Shown here piece after piece: positions 53,094-61,524 of a stretch of 64,000 nt of DNA (the stretch's first letter is position 1; each line of letters begins with the position of its first letter). Position numbers and translations under genes: made by a program. This stretch comes from Acetobacter sp. (GTDB lineage Bacteria; Pseudomonadota; Alphaproteobacteria; Acetobacterales; Acetobacteraceae), in NCBI RefSeq assembly GCF_022483985.1, contig NZ_JAKVME010000001.1, forward strand, positions 992,001 to 1,056,000, read 5' to 3'. A model generated the notes under the pieces. It was not told where the DNA came from. It did no database searches and saw only the letters and a list, made by a program, of their open reading frames with translations.

Positions 53094-53114
53094 ACGATCA
53101 GGCGTCCGCTTTTT
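53087..53114. terminator. Terminator hairpin spanning the HK/DnaQ stop codons
   Basis: CGCCTGA and TCAGGCG arms, with a four-base loop ACGA, include the stop codons of both convergent genes. CTTTTT follows at 53109-53114 on the plus strand. Confidence 0.55.
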
Positions 53115-53793
53115 CCCCCGCCTTCCATACGGCGTCAGACAGTTTTTCGATAAAAGCGGCGTGAACCGCCAGCGTCTCTGAATCCGGCTGTATCAGGACC
53201 GGCGTTCTCGTGCCCGGCCCGGTATAGCGTGCGACAGGCGACTCATTGCCATCGGTGCCGCCCAGCCCGAGCCCATGCTGACGTCCCCCCATGAGTTCGA
53301 CATAGACATCGGCCAGCAGTTTGCAGTCGAGCAGGGCGTTATGGGTCGTGCGCTCCGACAGGTCGATGCCGTAACGGCGGCAGAGCGCATCAAGACTGTT
53401 CGGCATGCCGGGAAAACGCTCGCGGGCAAGTTCCAGCGTATCGACCTTGCGCGACGGATCGAGAGGCGGCCTGCCGACCCGCTCCAGCTCGGCATTGATA
53501 AATCCGAAATCGAAGCTGGCATTGTGCGCGATCAGCTCATCATCGCCTATGAATGCTAGAAAATCATCGGCGATAGCGGCGAATTTCGGTTTGCCCTCCA
53601 GATCCGCCAGCGTGAGGCCATGGACACGGGACGCTTCTTCCGGAATGTCGCGCTCCGGGTGGATCAGAACGTGAAACGCCTTGCCCGTCGGGAGATCGCC
53701 CAGCAGCTCCAGAGCCGCGATTTCGATCACGCGGTCGCCTTTTGTCGGTTCAAGCCCCGTAGTTTCCGTATCGAACAGAACCGAGCGTTTCAT
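53098..53793 (-). CDS. dnaQ: DNA polymerase III epsilon subunit (3'-5' exonuclease)
   Basis: The 231-residue DEDDh exonuclease has ExoI FDTETTGLEP, ExoII HNASFDFGFINAEL and ExoIII HNALLDCKLLADVY, with the DnaQ-type His. It proofreads replication. Its start overlaps the coaE stop by four bases, giving the order aroE-coaE-dnaQ known from alphaproteobacteria. Confidence 0.96.
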   Translation of the reverse strand: MKRSVLFDTETTGLEPTKGDRVIEIAALELLGDLPTGKAFHVLIHPERDIPEEASRVHGLTLADLEGKPKFAAIADDFLAFIGDDELIAHNASFDFGFINAELERVGRPPLDPSRKVDTLELARERFPGMPNSLDALCRRYGIDLSERTTHNALLDCKLLADVYVELMGGRQHGLGLGGTDGNESPVARYTGPGTRTPVLIQPDSETLAVHAAFIEKLSDAVWKAGEKADA

Positions 53794-54392
53794 GCGCGCA
53801 TTTCCCTGATCAGTGCCCTCACCTCGCGCCTTGTATCAGCCATCGACAGTCCTGTGCGAATGATCACATCCGCGCGGCGTCTTTTTTCATGATCCGGCAT
53901 CTGCCGGGCGATCATTCTCTGGGCTTCGGCCTGTGTCATGCCCCGTCTGCGGGCAATCCGGGCGACCTGCGTGCGCCGTGGCGCTGAAACAACCACGACC
54001 CTGTCACACTGTTTTTCGCCTCCAGTCTCAAACAGCAGAGGGACATCAATGATGACCCAGTCTGCCCCACGGCGACGACATCGCGTGTAAAACCGGTCAC
54101 GGGCGGCGAACACCAGAGGATGAATGATCTTCTCAAGCTGCCTGATCAGATCAGGATTGTGCATCACGGCTTTTCTGAGTTCCTGCCGATCCAGCGAAAA
54201 CTGGCCCTGTGCGTTTTTCACAAGCGCCGCCGGTATGAGCCTGCCGATCGGAAGGACGGCGGCACCGCCCGCCCCCTGAAGCTGATGAACTGTCGCATCC
54301 GAGTCAAAGACCGGGAACCCGGCACGTCCAAGCAGACGGGCCACCGTCGTCTTGCCCATGCCAATCCCGCCGGTAAGCCCGAGAATCTTCAT
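53790..54392 (-). CDS. coaE: Dephospho-CoA kinase
   Basis: The 200-residue kinase has the P-loop TGGIGMGKTTVARLLG, then VFDSDATVHQLQ and DVPLLFETGGEKQCDRVVVVSAP. It phosphorylates dephospho-CoA in the last step of coenzyme A synthesis. It follows aroE by six bases and overlaps dnaQ by four. Confidence 0.95.
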   Translation of the reverse strand: MKILGLTGGIGMGKTTVARLLGRAGFPVFDSDATVHQLQGAGGAAVLPIGRLIPAALVKNAQGQFSLDRQELRKAVMHNPDLIRQLEKIIHPLVFAARDRFYTRCRRRGADWVIIDVPLLFETGGEKQCDRVVVVSAPRRTQVARIARRRGMTQAEAQRMIARQMPDHEKRRRADVIIRTGLSMADTRREVRALIREMRA

Positions 54393-54398
54393 GGAAAC

Positions 54399-55307
54399 TC
54401 AGCGTTTGTTCAATGCAGTGCGAATATACGCGACCGTGGCCTCGTCAACCTCTGTCTCCGCGCCGAACCACGCCCTGAAGCCGGGACGCGCCTGATGCAG
54501 CAGCATCCCCAGACCGCCCGATGCCGTCAGCCCCTGCTCCCGCGCAGCCCTGAGCAACGGTGTCTCCTGCGGAACATAAACGATATCCGAGACGACCAGA
54601 TGGCCGGAAGCCTTGCTCAGATCCGGTGCCCACTCCGGAGCGGGGCCACCCTGCATCCCCAGCGAGGTGGTGTTCACAAGGAGCGCCATGTCTCCGAGTT
54701 GCTGCTCCCACCCGTCCCACGCGATTGTGGAAAGCTGCGGCGAGTCTGCTTTCGGAAAACTCTGCCGCCACGCCGCATCGAGTTCTTTTACCAGACCGTC
54801 CGCGCGTCCGGCGGTCCGGTTGGAGAGAATGACGTGAAATCCCTTCTCCAGCAGGCTTGTCGCAATGGAGCGCGCAGCCCCGCCCGCCCCGAGCAGCAGC
54901 GCCGGTCCACGGCTGGCCAGAGCATCGACTGCAATGCCGTCAGATTCAAGGTTCGCAACATAACCGAACCCGTCTGTGGAGGAACCGTGGATGGTGCCAT
55001 CCTCGCGAAACACCAGCGTATTGACCGACCCTGCGATGCGGGCCATCGGGTCCACTTCGTCAGCAATCGCGAAGGCCGCCTGCTTGTGGGGGATCGTGAC
55101 ATTCGCCCCCCTGAATCCCGCGGCCTGCAAGCCTTTTACGGCGGTTACAAAAGCATCCGGCGCAACGGAGAGAGGCACATAGGCTCCATCAATTCCGTGG
55201 CGGGCAAGCCAGTAATTATGCAGCAAGGGCGACAGGGAATGGGTCACCGGATGACCGATCACACCGGCCAGCTTTGCCTTTCCGGTAATACGAAACTCAC
55301 TCATCAC
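54399..55307 (-). CDS. aroE: Shikimate dehydrogenase
   Basis: The 302-residue enzyme has the shikimate-binding motif VIGHPVTHSLSPLLHNYW, the catalytic Lys of NVTIPHK, the substrate-binding Asp of NTDGFGYV-like SSTDGFGY, the NADP loop LLLGAGGAARSIA and the late motif GLGMLLHQ. It reduces 3-dehydroshikimate for aromatic amino acid synthesis. Its start overlaps the upstream hydrolase stop by four bases. Confidence 0.95.
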   Translation of the reverse strand: MMSEFRITGKAKLAGVIGHPVTHSLSPLLHNYWLARHGIDGAYVPLSVAPDAFVTAVKGLQAAGFRGANVTIPHKQAAFAIADEVDPMARIAGSVNTLVFREDGTIHGSSTDGFGYVANLESDGIAVDALASRGPALLLGAGGAARSIATSLLEKGFHVILSNRTAGRADGLVKELDAAWRQSFPKADSPQLSTIAWDGWEQQLGDMALLVNTTSLGMQGGPAPEWAPDLSKASGHLVVSDIVYVPQETPLLRAAREQGLTASGGLGMLLHQARPGFRAWFGAETEVDEATVAYIRTALNKR

Positions 55308-56131
55308 TCTGCTTCCGTGGCGGGATGGCTGCCGTACTGCTCATGGTAGCGTCTTATCGCTTCCGGCAAAATGCGCGCAAGCCGTTCGGCCCATTCCTGC
55401 TGGCCATTCTCCGCTGTGATCAGATCCTGCCGGATTTCGATTTCAACATGAGGAATTCTGCGACGTTCTCCATGCACAGGCACCGTATAATCGCTGGTGT
55501 CCGTCAGTTCATAAGGTTCGTTATCACCGACAGTCAGCCCTTCCTCGCTCAGGCATGAGATGATGATCCGCCCGAAACGCGGGTCATGATTATGCAGCAC
55601 GCCGCAGTGCCAGGGCCGCCGGAAATTCTGCATTTCCGGCGTGAAACTATGAAGGGCGACAAGGAAAGTCTCGATCCCCACTTCCTCACGCCGATCCAGT
55701 TCCTCGCCGATGCGGGTGTGATAGGGGTCGAAAATCTCTCTCGTGCGAAGGGCTGCCGCCGTCACGCTCAGATTCTGATTGGCGGGAACAGGCGTGCCAT
55801 CACTGACCGTCACGATGGCGGTCTGATGACCGGGCGCGCGGTTGCAGTCGATCACAAGACGGGAATAACCCTGCTCGATCAGCAACGCGCCTGTCAGGGC
55901 GGCCAGTTTCCGCCCGACACCGTCAATGCCGATATCCCACCCGATATGCCTCGCCCGCTCATCCTCCGAAACGCCCAGATCACCCAGAACAGAGGGAATG
56001 GCCTGTCCGGCATGGTCGCTGACCAGCAGAAGAGGCGACCGGGGATCGGTTCCTCCATGCACCAGAACCGGCGACGGATCTTCGGGCGTCAGGAAAGAAG
56101 CTGGGGGAAGCGGGGAATTGTTATCGCTCAT
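55304..56131 (-). CDS. N-formylglutamate amidohydrolase-family protein
   Basis: From ATG 56131 the product has 275 residues with the HutG-like N-formylglutamate amidohydrolase pattern: LLLVSDHAGQAIP, HIGWDIGIDGVGRKLA, VIDCNRAPG and VALHSFTPEM. The family hydrolyses N-formyl amino acids; no hut operon is present, so the in vivo substrate is open. It is the first gene of the unit ending in dnaQ, linked by four-base overlap with aroE. Confidence 0.88.
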   Translation of the reverse strand: MSDNNSPLPPASFLTPEDPSPVLVHGGTDPRSPLLLVSDHAGQAIPSVLGDLGVSEDERARHIGWDIGIDGVGRKLAALTGALLIEQGYSRLVIDCNRAPGHQTAIVTVSDGTPVPANQNLSVTAAALRTREIFDPYHTRIGEELDRREEVGIETFLVALHSFTPEMQNFRRPWHCGVLHNHDPRFGRIIISCLSEEGLTVGDNEPYELTDTSDYTVPVHGERRRIPHVEIEIRQDLITAENGQQEWAERLARILPEAIRRYHEQYGSHPATEAE

Positions 56132-56322
56132 TCGTCTTTCGCGCCCGTAGCTGACACTGCCTGTCATCGGAAGTCACACAAGCCATGCCTTTCTTCAAGG
56201 GCAGACAGTATTTTCTTCGAGAGAACTGTAGCACCTGAAGATCGTTACGGACTAGGATCGTGATGTCTGTTGCGGAAACGCGATGCCTGATTTGTTTCGC
56301 GCTCGAAGAGGAAAGAAAATTC

Positions 56323-57129
56323 ATGGAAATCAGAGCCGGCTACGACATTTCCATTGATTTTCCTGCGCCGACGCCTCTGGTTCTGATGCTCGATATCCGC
56401 CCGGAACGGGAAAATGATCTGCTGTCGCCGCAGAACCCGTGGTTTGACCCATTGGTTCCGGTTCAGCGTTATATCGACGGGTTCGGCAATCGCTGCACAC
56501 GCCTGCTCGCCCCCGCCGGGCGGTTCCGCACATGGGCCGATTTCACGATCTATGACAGTGGCCTGCATGAACGGCAGGGATATGGCGCGCCCCAGACGCC
56601 TGTCGAATATCTGCCCTCGGACGTGCTCGTCTTCCTGATGGGAAGCCGGTATTGCGAGACGGATGTCCTCTCGGAATTCGCATGGTCCATGTTCGGACAT
56701 ATTCCGCCCGGCTGGGGCCGGGTGCAGGCTATTGTCGATTACGTGCACAATCACATCAGATTCAATTATGCCAACGCCCGCAACACACGGACGGCGTGGG
56801 AAGGCTGGAGCGAAGGTACAGGCGTCTGTCGCGACTTCGCGCATCTGGCCGTCGCGCTCTGCCGCTGCATGAACATCCCTGCCCGCTACTGCACAGGTTA
56901 TCTCGGCGATATCGGCGTGCCGCTTCTGCCTGATCCGATGGATTTTTCAGCCTGGTTCGAAGTCTGGATGGACGGAAGCTGGTACACGCAGGACGCTCGC
57001 CACAACGAACCGCGTATCGGCCGGATCGTCATTGCGCGCGGCCGGGACGCCGCCGATGTGGCCATCTCCACATCGTTCGGCCCGCATACGCTGTCATCCT
57101 TCAATGTGACGACGCTGGAAGTCGGTTAA
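56323..57129 (+). CDS. Transglutaminase-like domain protein
   Basis: The start at ATG 56323 has GAGGAAAG upstream. The 268-residue protein has an N-terminal beta domain (MEIRAGYDISIDFPAPTPLVLML). A transglutaminase core follows, with the catalytic Cys in GTGVCRDFAHLAVALCR, His in WFEVWMDGSWYTQDARHN and Asp in the same segment. It is a bacterial transglutaminase/protease homologue of cytoplasmic type, with no signal peptide. The role is unknown; such proteins are often encoded near peptide-modifying genes, but none is here. It converges on the SDR gene. Confidence 0.88.
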   Translation: MEIRAGYDISIDFPAPTPLVLMLDIRPERENDLLSPQNPWFDPLVPVQRYIDGFGNRCTRLLAPAGRFRTWADFTIYDSGLHERQGYGAPQTPVEYLPSDVLVFLMGSRYCETDVLSEFAWSMFGHIPPGWGRVQAIVDYVHNHIRFNYANARNTRTAWEGWSEGTGVCRDFAHLAVALCRCMNIPARYCTGYLGDIGVPLLPDPMDFSAWFEVWMDGSWYTQDARHNEPRIGRIVIARGRDAADVAISTSFGPHTLSSFNVTTLEVG

Positions 57130-57134
57130 TCCGT

Positions 57135-57177
57135 GTCTGCCCGCCGACCCCGCCACATGGCGTCCGGCGGGCAAGAC
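57135..57177. terminator. Bidirectional terminator between transglutaminase and SDR genes
   Basis: A nine-bp stem TGCCCGCCG/CGGCGGGCA (57138-57146 with 57165-57173), extended by GTC/GAC, is followed by a T-rich stretch. Confidence 0.65.
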
Positions 57178-57189
57178 CTGTTGTTTTCG

Positions 57190-57954
57190 TTATTGGGCGG
57201 TATAACCACCATCAATCACGAGTTCGCTGCCCGTCATGAACTTTGATTCATCGGATGCGAGATAGAGAATGCCATAAGCGATGTCGTCCGGCTCTCCCAG
57301 ATGACCGATAGGATGCAGATCGACCAGCTTCTGTCTGGCTTCCGCTTCCTCGTTGGTCAGTCCCGCCACCATCGGCGTCCAGATATAACCGGGATGCACA
57401 GAGTTCACCCGGATGGCGTAGCCGGATTTGGCACAATGCAGCGCGGATGATTTGGTGAACAGCCGCACGCCGCCCTTGCTGGCGTTATAGGCCGCCAGTG
57501 TCGGGTCGCCGATCAGACCCTCGATCGAGGACAGGTTGATGATCGACCCGCCCTTGCCATGCTTTCGCATCCCTTCAATGGCGTATTTCGTGCCAAGAAA
57601 GACGCCGTCGAGATTGATCGAAATCACCCGTTGCCAGTGCGCGAAATCGGTGCTTTCCACGGTCCCGTTATAAGCGATGCCCGCATTGTTGACGGCGATA
57701 TCCAGCTTTCCGAACTTCGCGATCGTTGCGTCAACAGCCGCTTTCCAGTCGTCTTCCCTGCTGACGTCAAGCTTGACGAACAGAGCCTTGCCCCCTGTCG
57801 CCTCGATTTCAGCAACGACCTTCTGACCGTCCTCCTCTTTCAGGTCGCCGATAACGACCGATGCGCCTTCTTTGGCCAGAAGTATGGCGGCAGCCTTGCC
57901 GATGCCCGAAGCCGCACCACTGATAATCGCTACTTTTCCCGCTACGCGTGCCAT
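57190..57954 (-). CDS. Short-chain dehydrogenase/reductase
   Basis: The start at ATG 57954 has GAGGAGA upstream. The 254-residue classical SDR has the cofactor loop SGAASGIGKAAA, Asp after beta-2 (VVIGDLKEEDG; NAD preference), NNAG, the catalytic Ser in NLSSIEG and YNASK, and the C-terminal MTGSELVIDGGYTAQ. It resembles R-specific alcohol dehydrogenases and ketoreductases. The long upstream frame to 58428 is not family-like. No operon partner. Confidence 0.93.
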   Translation of the reverse strand: MARVAGKVAIISGAASGIGKAAAILLAKEGASVVIGDLKEEDGQKVVAEIEATGGKALFVKLDVSREDDWKAAVDATIAKFGKLDIAVNNAGIAYNGTVESTDFAHWQRVISINLDGVFLGTKYAIEGMRKHGKGGSIINLSSIEGLIGDPTLAAYNASKGGVRLFTKSSALHCAKSGYAIRVNSVHPGYIWTPMVAGLTNEEAEARQKLVDLHPIGHLGEPDDIAYGILYLASDESKFMTGSELVIDGGYTAQ

Positions 57955-58149
57955 GTGCGTTCTCCTCTGAAGCGCAGATGTGAACAGCAGATGTCTGACC
58001 TGCGGTTGCCACAAGCACGCATCACGCCGCCCGGCTCCATGATTTTCGTCAATTTCATATGATAAACTTTTGCTCCACGAGCACTCGGCGGAAAACAGTA
58101 GGCTTCCTGCCGAATTGCGGCTGTCCTGCCGTTTCGCTACAAGCCTTCC

Positions 58150-58758
58150 ATGAGCAGAAGCACCGGTCTGATTGCCGATACACTCAGGTCTGAACGGGTT
58201 GGGCCGGTTACTTTTCATGTCGCGCATGGCGACTGTCTTGCCATTACCGGCGCGTCCGGTAGCGGCAAATCCCTGCTGCTCCGTCTGATCGCCGACCTTG
58301 ATCCGCATAGCGGTGCGCTCCTTCTGGATGGCGAGAATTCCCTGAGCATGCCCGGCCATGTCTGGCGGCAGCGTGTCGCCTATTTTCCGGCGGAACCGGG
58401 ATGGTGGAGCGAGAACGTCAGCGATCATATCGCGGATACGCCTCGGGCCCGGACGCTCATTGAGGCGATCGGACTGCCCGATCGTGTGCTGACCGCTGAG
58501 ATTCGCAGTCTCTCAACCGGCGAGCGACAGCGGCTGGCCCTCGCAAGAGGACTTCTGCACGGGCCGCGGGTGCTGCTTCTGGATGAGCCGACTTCGGCGC
58601 TCGATCCCCACTCCACGGAACAGCTCGAAAAACTGATCACGCACCAGAAAAATGAGGGCCGGATCATTGTTCTGGTGTCGCATAACGCAGCTCAGGTCGA
58701 ACGTCTGGCCGACCGGCGGGCCATCCTGCGGGATGGGCGACTGGAAGAGACTGTCTGA
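58150..58758 (+). CDS. fetA: Iron-export ABC transporter ATPase FetA
   Basis: The 202-residue ABC ATPase has an intact Walker A GASGSGKSLLL, signature LSTGERQRLALARGL, Walker B VLLLDEPTSALD and switch His in LVSHN. Its short length and partner permease fit FetA (YbbL), an exporter of iron that protects against oxidative stress. It starts 2 kb before the peroxidase locus and is three bases before fetB. Confidence 0.9.
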   Translation: MSRSTGLIADTLRSERVGPVTFHVAHGDCLAITGASGSGKSLLLRLIADLDPHSGALLLDGENSLSMPGHVWRQRVAYFPAEPGWWSENVSDHIADTPRARTLIEAIGLPDRVLTAEIRSLSTGERQRLALARGLLHGPRVLLLDEPTSALDPHSTEQLEKLITHQKNEGRIIVLVSHNAAQVERLADRRAILRDGRLEETV

Positions 58759-58761
58759 CGC

Positions 58762-59556
58762 ATGTCCCCCGCCCTGATCACACCCTTTGATCTTGCCATC
58801 GCGGCTGGCCTCATCCTCGTCTGCGCGCTGGCCTCCCGGATACTGGCTCTGAAGACAGGCAGGGCCATCGTTATCGCGGCGCTGCGGATGTCGGTGCAGT
58901 TGCTGCTGATCGGCAATGTCCTGCTCTTTGTGTTCGGGCAGACATCACTGTTCCTGACATTCGCCGTGCTTGCGGTGATCCTGTGCGCCGGAACCTTCGA
59001 GGCCGGAAACCGTCAGACCTCCCGCATGGCGCTGCGCTGGCATTACGGCATTGCGGGAGCGTCCATCCTCTTCGGCGCGGCTCTGGCGACATCGACCGGC
59101 TTTCTCACCAGCCTGCGGCCTCATCCTCTGTTTGCAGCGCGCAGCACCATTCCCATGGCGGGTCTGATTATCGGCAACGTGATGAACGCCACCAGCCTGA
59201 CCCTGAACAGTCTGCTGACGGCGGTGACACGGGACCGCTCGGCCATCGAAGCCCGTATCCTGCTTGGCGCGTCACGGCTGAAAGCGCTGGAAGACCCCAT
59301 CCGCAAAGCGCTCCGCACGGCGCTGATTCCGACACTGAACCAGATGTCGGCCGCCGGACTGGTCACGCTCCCAGGAATCATGACCGGACAGCTTCTCGCG
59401 GGAATGAGCCCCGTCGCCGCTTCCCGCTATCAGATCGTGCTGATGAGCCTTGTCATTTTCGGCAATCTCGCCGGGGCCACACTGGCGGCGGTGCTGACGT
59501 GCCTGCATCTGACGGACGAGCGCGGGCGGCTGAGGCTGGAGAGGGTCAGGAACTGA
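58762..59556 (+). CDS. fetB: Iron-export ABC permease FetB
   Basis: The 264-residue UPF0014/YbbM-family protein has about seven transmembrane segments, with RAIVIAALRMSVQLLLIGNVLLFVF, AARSTIPMAGLIIGNVMNATSLTLNSLL, and GLVTLPGIMTGQLLAGMSPVAASRYQIVLM, the hallmark blocks. It forms the membrane path of the FetAB iron exporter. It follows fetA after three bases. Confidence 0.92.
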   Translation: MSPALITPFDLAIAAGLILVCALASRILALKTGRAIVIAALRMSVQLLLIGNVLLFVFGQTSLFLTFAVLAVILCAGTFEAGNRQTSRMALRWHYGIAGASILFGAALATSTGFLTSLRPHPLFAARSTIPMAGLIIGNVMNATSLTLNSLLTAVTRDRSAIEARILLGASRLKALEDPIRKALRTALIPTLNQMSAAGLVTLPGIMTGQLLAGMSPVAASRYQIVLMSLVIFGNLAGATLAAVLTCLHLTDERGRLRLERVRN

Positions 59557-59615
59557 GGTTTCCGATCCGGTCGCTGTCTATCATCCGTTTTGCCAGATGA
59601 CAGGCAGGCGAAACC
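59557..59615. terminator. Possible hairpin at the fetB/cytochrome b561 junction
   Basis: GGTTTC and GAAACC form an outer stem, and CTGTC/GACAG an inner one. The structure is loose and has no T-run. Confidence 0.3.
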
Positions 59616-59620
59616 TTCCT

Positions 59621-60169
59621 TCAATCCTGCTCTCTTGCTGGGCCGATCATGCTTTTCAACACGCCGTCCCTGCGAACAAGACCATGAAACAGGGCGGCGG
59701 TGATATGCAGCAGGACCAGTCCAAAGAGCGTGAAGGCCAGCGCCGTATGGGCTGACCTCAGATACGCCCAGACAACAGGATTATGCGGAAGTATCGGCGG
59801 TAGCAGAATGGTCTCTTTCCAGAGTGGGACAGGATAGCCACCAGCGGACAACATTCCCCATCCGACCAGTGGCATGGCGATCATCAGGCCATACAGCAGC
59901 ACATGCGACATTTTCGCACCGAGTTTCATCATCGGTGGAAGCTCTTCCGGCAGAGGCGGCGGCGGAGAGCGCAGCCTGTTGGCGAGCCGTATGAGCGCAA
60001 GCACCAGAATGGCAATGCCCAGTGGACGATGCAGCGTCACCAGCCAGTGATAGTTCGGGCCAACGGTCGCCGCCATGAATACACCAATAAACAGCATGGC
60101 GAGGATCATCAGAGCCATCAGCCAGTGCAGGACACGTGATGGAAGCGAAAAAAATCCTGATTTGTTCAT
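59621..60169 (-). CDS. Cytochrome b561
   Basis: The 182-residue protein has four transmembrane helices. Paired His residues lie in RVLHWLMALMILAMLFIG, TLHRPLGIAIL, MSHVLLYGLMIAMP and HTALAFTLFGLVLLHITAALFH, the ligands for two b-type hemes. It carries electrons between quinol and the periplasm. The start overlaps the peroxidase stop by four bases; the pair is likely a membrane electron donor with its periplasmic peroxidase. Confidence 0.93.
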   Translation of the reverse strand: MNKSGFFSLPSRVLHWLMALMILAMLFIGVFMAATVGPNYHWLVTLHRPLGIAILVLALIRLANRLRSPPPPLPEELPPMMKLGAKMSHVLLYGLMIAMPLVGWGMLSAGGYPVPLWKETILLPPILPHNPVVWAYLRSAHTALAFTLFGLVLLHITAALFHGLVRRDGVLKSMIGPAREQD

Positions 60170-61260
60170 GGCGCTTTCTCTTCACGGTCGATGGCTGCCA
60201 TCGTCATGGCGGGGGTAATCGCAGGAACGGGCGCCTTCTCACCGGAGCGCAGGGAGAATGACCGCATGTAGGTTCCCGAGCGCGCCTGAAGTATCGGGTC
60301 AGCGGAAGGCGCAATGCCCGCAGGCAGAACGAGAGGATCGAACGTGATCCCGGTGCAGGCGCCGTCTTCTTCACTCTCAACGGTGTTCAGCGTCAGCAGG
60401 CCAGCGTCAACCTGCCTGTCTTCTGCGGCCCACGCCTGACTGGGATCAGCGACGGGATCGTGACTGCCCGCAACTGTCACCATCAGATGCCATTGCAGCG
60501 GTCGGGCATGGATGTCTTCGATCAGGCGGTGAAAGAGATAATTGTGATCGTCCGCATGACCCTCGGGAGGCGTCGTGGTCTGAACGGGAACCATTGCCCA
60601 GCGGACCGCCGTTTTTGTGCCGCGATTGTCCACGAACAGAAAGCTGTCGAGACTGCGGTAGGTATCGTCGGCAAACCCTGAAGTCAGTGAGCGGTGAGCG
60701 ATCTGCTCCAGAGGAGATTTCAGCCAGGGATGTCCATCACGAAAGGCCTGTATACGCAACGGATCGGGCTTTCCGGTGGTTTTCTCCGGTCGTGCGGCCA
60801 GTTGAAGATCATGGAACTCCTGAGGTGTCCGAACGGGAAAGACAGGAATATCGTTCATGCCCATCCGCCATTCCTGTCCATCAGGGGCGACAAGACGGAG
60901 CGCCATGCTCCGGACTTTTGCAGGCGCGTCAGGCTGAAAAGGCATCCCGCCAGCAAGGGCGAAACGTCCGGAGACAGGAACACGCCCCCCGGACAGAACT
61001 GGGGCTGACGAGAGATCGGACGCATGGCCGTTCCCTTCGAACCAGCCCGTCACACAGACGCCTTTCGCGTGATTGCGACGAAAGCCCGGATGCACTCCAT
61101 CCACCGCCCGCAGGGCATCCAGCATGTCTTTCTGTGTCAGATGATGGGGCGGCAGCCATCCGCCCGCCCATAAAAACCCCGACAACAGAACGGCAGGGCC
61201 AGCGACCACGCCGAACCAGCGCAGGACAGAGGCTGGCGGCACGACAGGCTTTGTCGCCAT
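60166..61260 (-). CDS. SrpA-type catalase-related peroxidase
   Basis: The 364-residue protein has an N-terminal membrane anchor (about 12-32). The catalase-fold core carries the distal His in GFRRNHAKGVCVTGWFEG and the heme-face Asn in MGMNDIPVF. The C-terminal RSGTYMRSFSLR places the proximal Tyr. It is shorter than full catalases and fits the SrpA group, peroxidases exported to the periplasm and fed by cytochrome b561, which follows. It probably removes H2O2 generated by periplasmic oxidases. Confidence 0.9.
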   Translation of the reverse strand: MATKPVVPPASVLRWFGVVAGPAVLLSGFLWAGGWLPPHHLTQKDMLDALRAVDGVHPGFRRNHAKGVCVTGWFEGNGHASDLSSAPVLSGGRVPVSGRFALAGGMPFQPDAPAKVRSMALRLVAPDGQEWRMGMNDIPVFPVRTPQEFHDLQLAARPEKTTGKPDPLRIQAFRDGHPWLKSPLEQIAHRSLTSGFADDTYRSLDSFLFVDNRGTKTAVRWAMVPVQTTTPPEGHADDHNYLFHRLIEDIHARPLQWHLMVTVAGSHDPVADPSQAWAAEDRQVDAGLLTLNTVESEEDGACTGITFDPLVLPAGIAPSADPILQARSGTYMRSFSLRSGEKAPVPAITPAMTMAAIDREEKAP

Positions 61261-61438
61261 TTCGTTTGATCCTTTTGAAGCGTCCAGATCTGAAACGCCT
61301 GAGAGAGCGGATTTATCCCTTCCGGCACGTCAATATAGCAAAATAATGCGCTGGAATGGCAGTGCGGAATGACGGTCCTTTTTCGCGACTACGATGGCGG
61401 ACAGGACGGCGGCAATGACGCGGATATCTCAACTTGCA

Positions 61439-61457
61439 AATGAGAAGGATTATCATT
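61439..61457. promoter_or_regulatory. Fur-box-like operator upstream of siderophore receptor
   Basis: AATGAGAAGGATTATCATT lies 67 bases upstream of the receptor ATG. It is a 19-mer near-palindrome of Fur-box form, and the 24-base block including it is nearly identical to the one in front of lldD. Confidence 0.75.
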
Positions 61458-61524
61458 AACAGCATCCTCTCAGCGGCTGAATGCCCGAAAATGCCGTTCC
61501 CCGTTTCTCAGGACACCTTATCTC

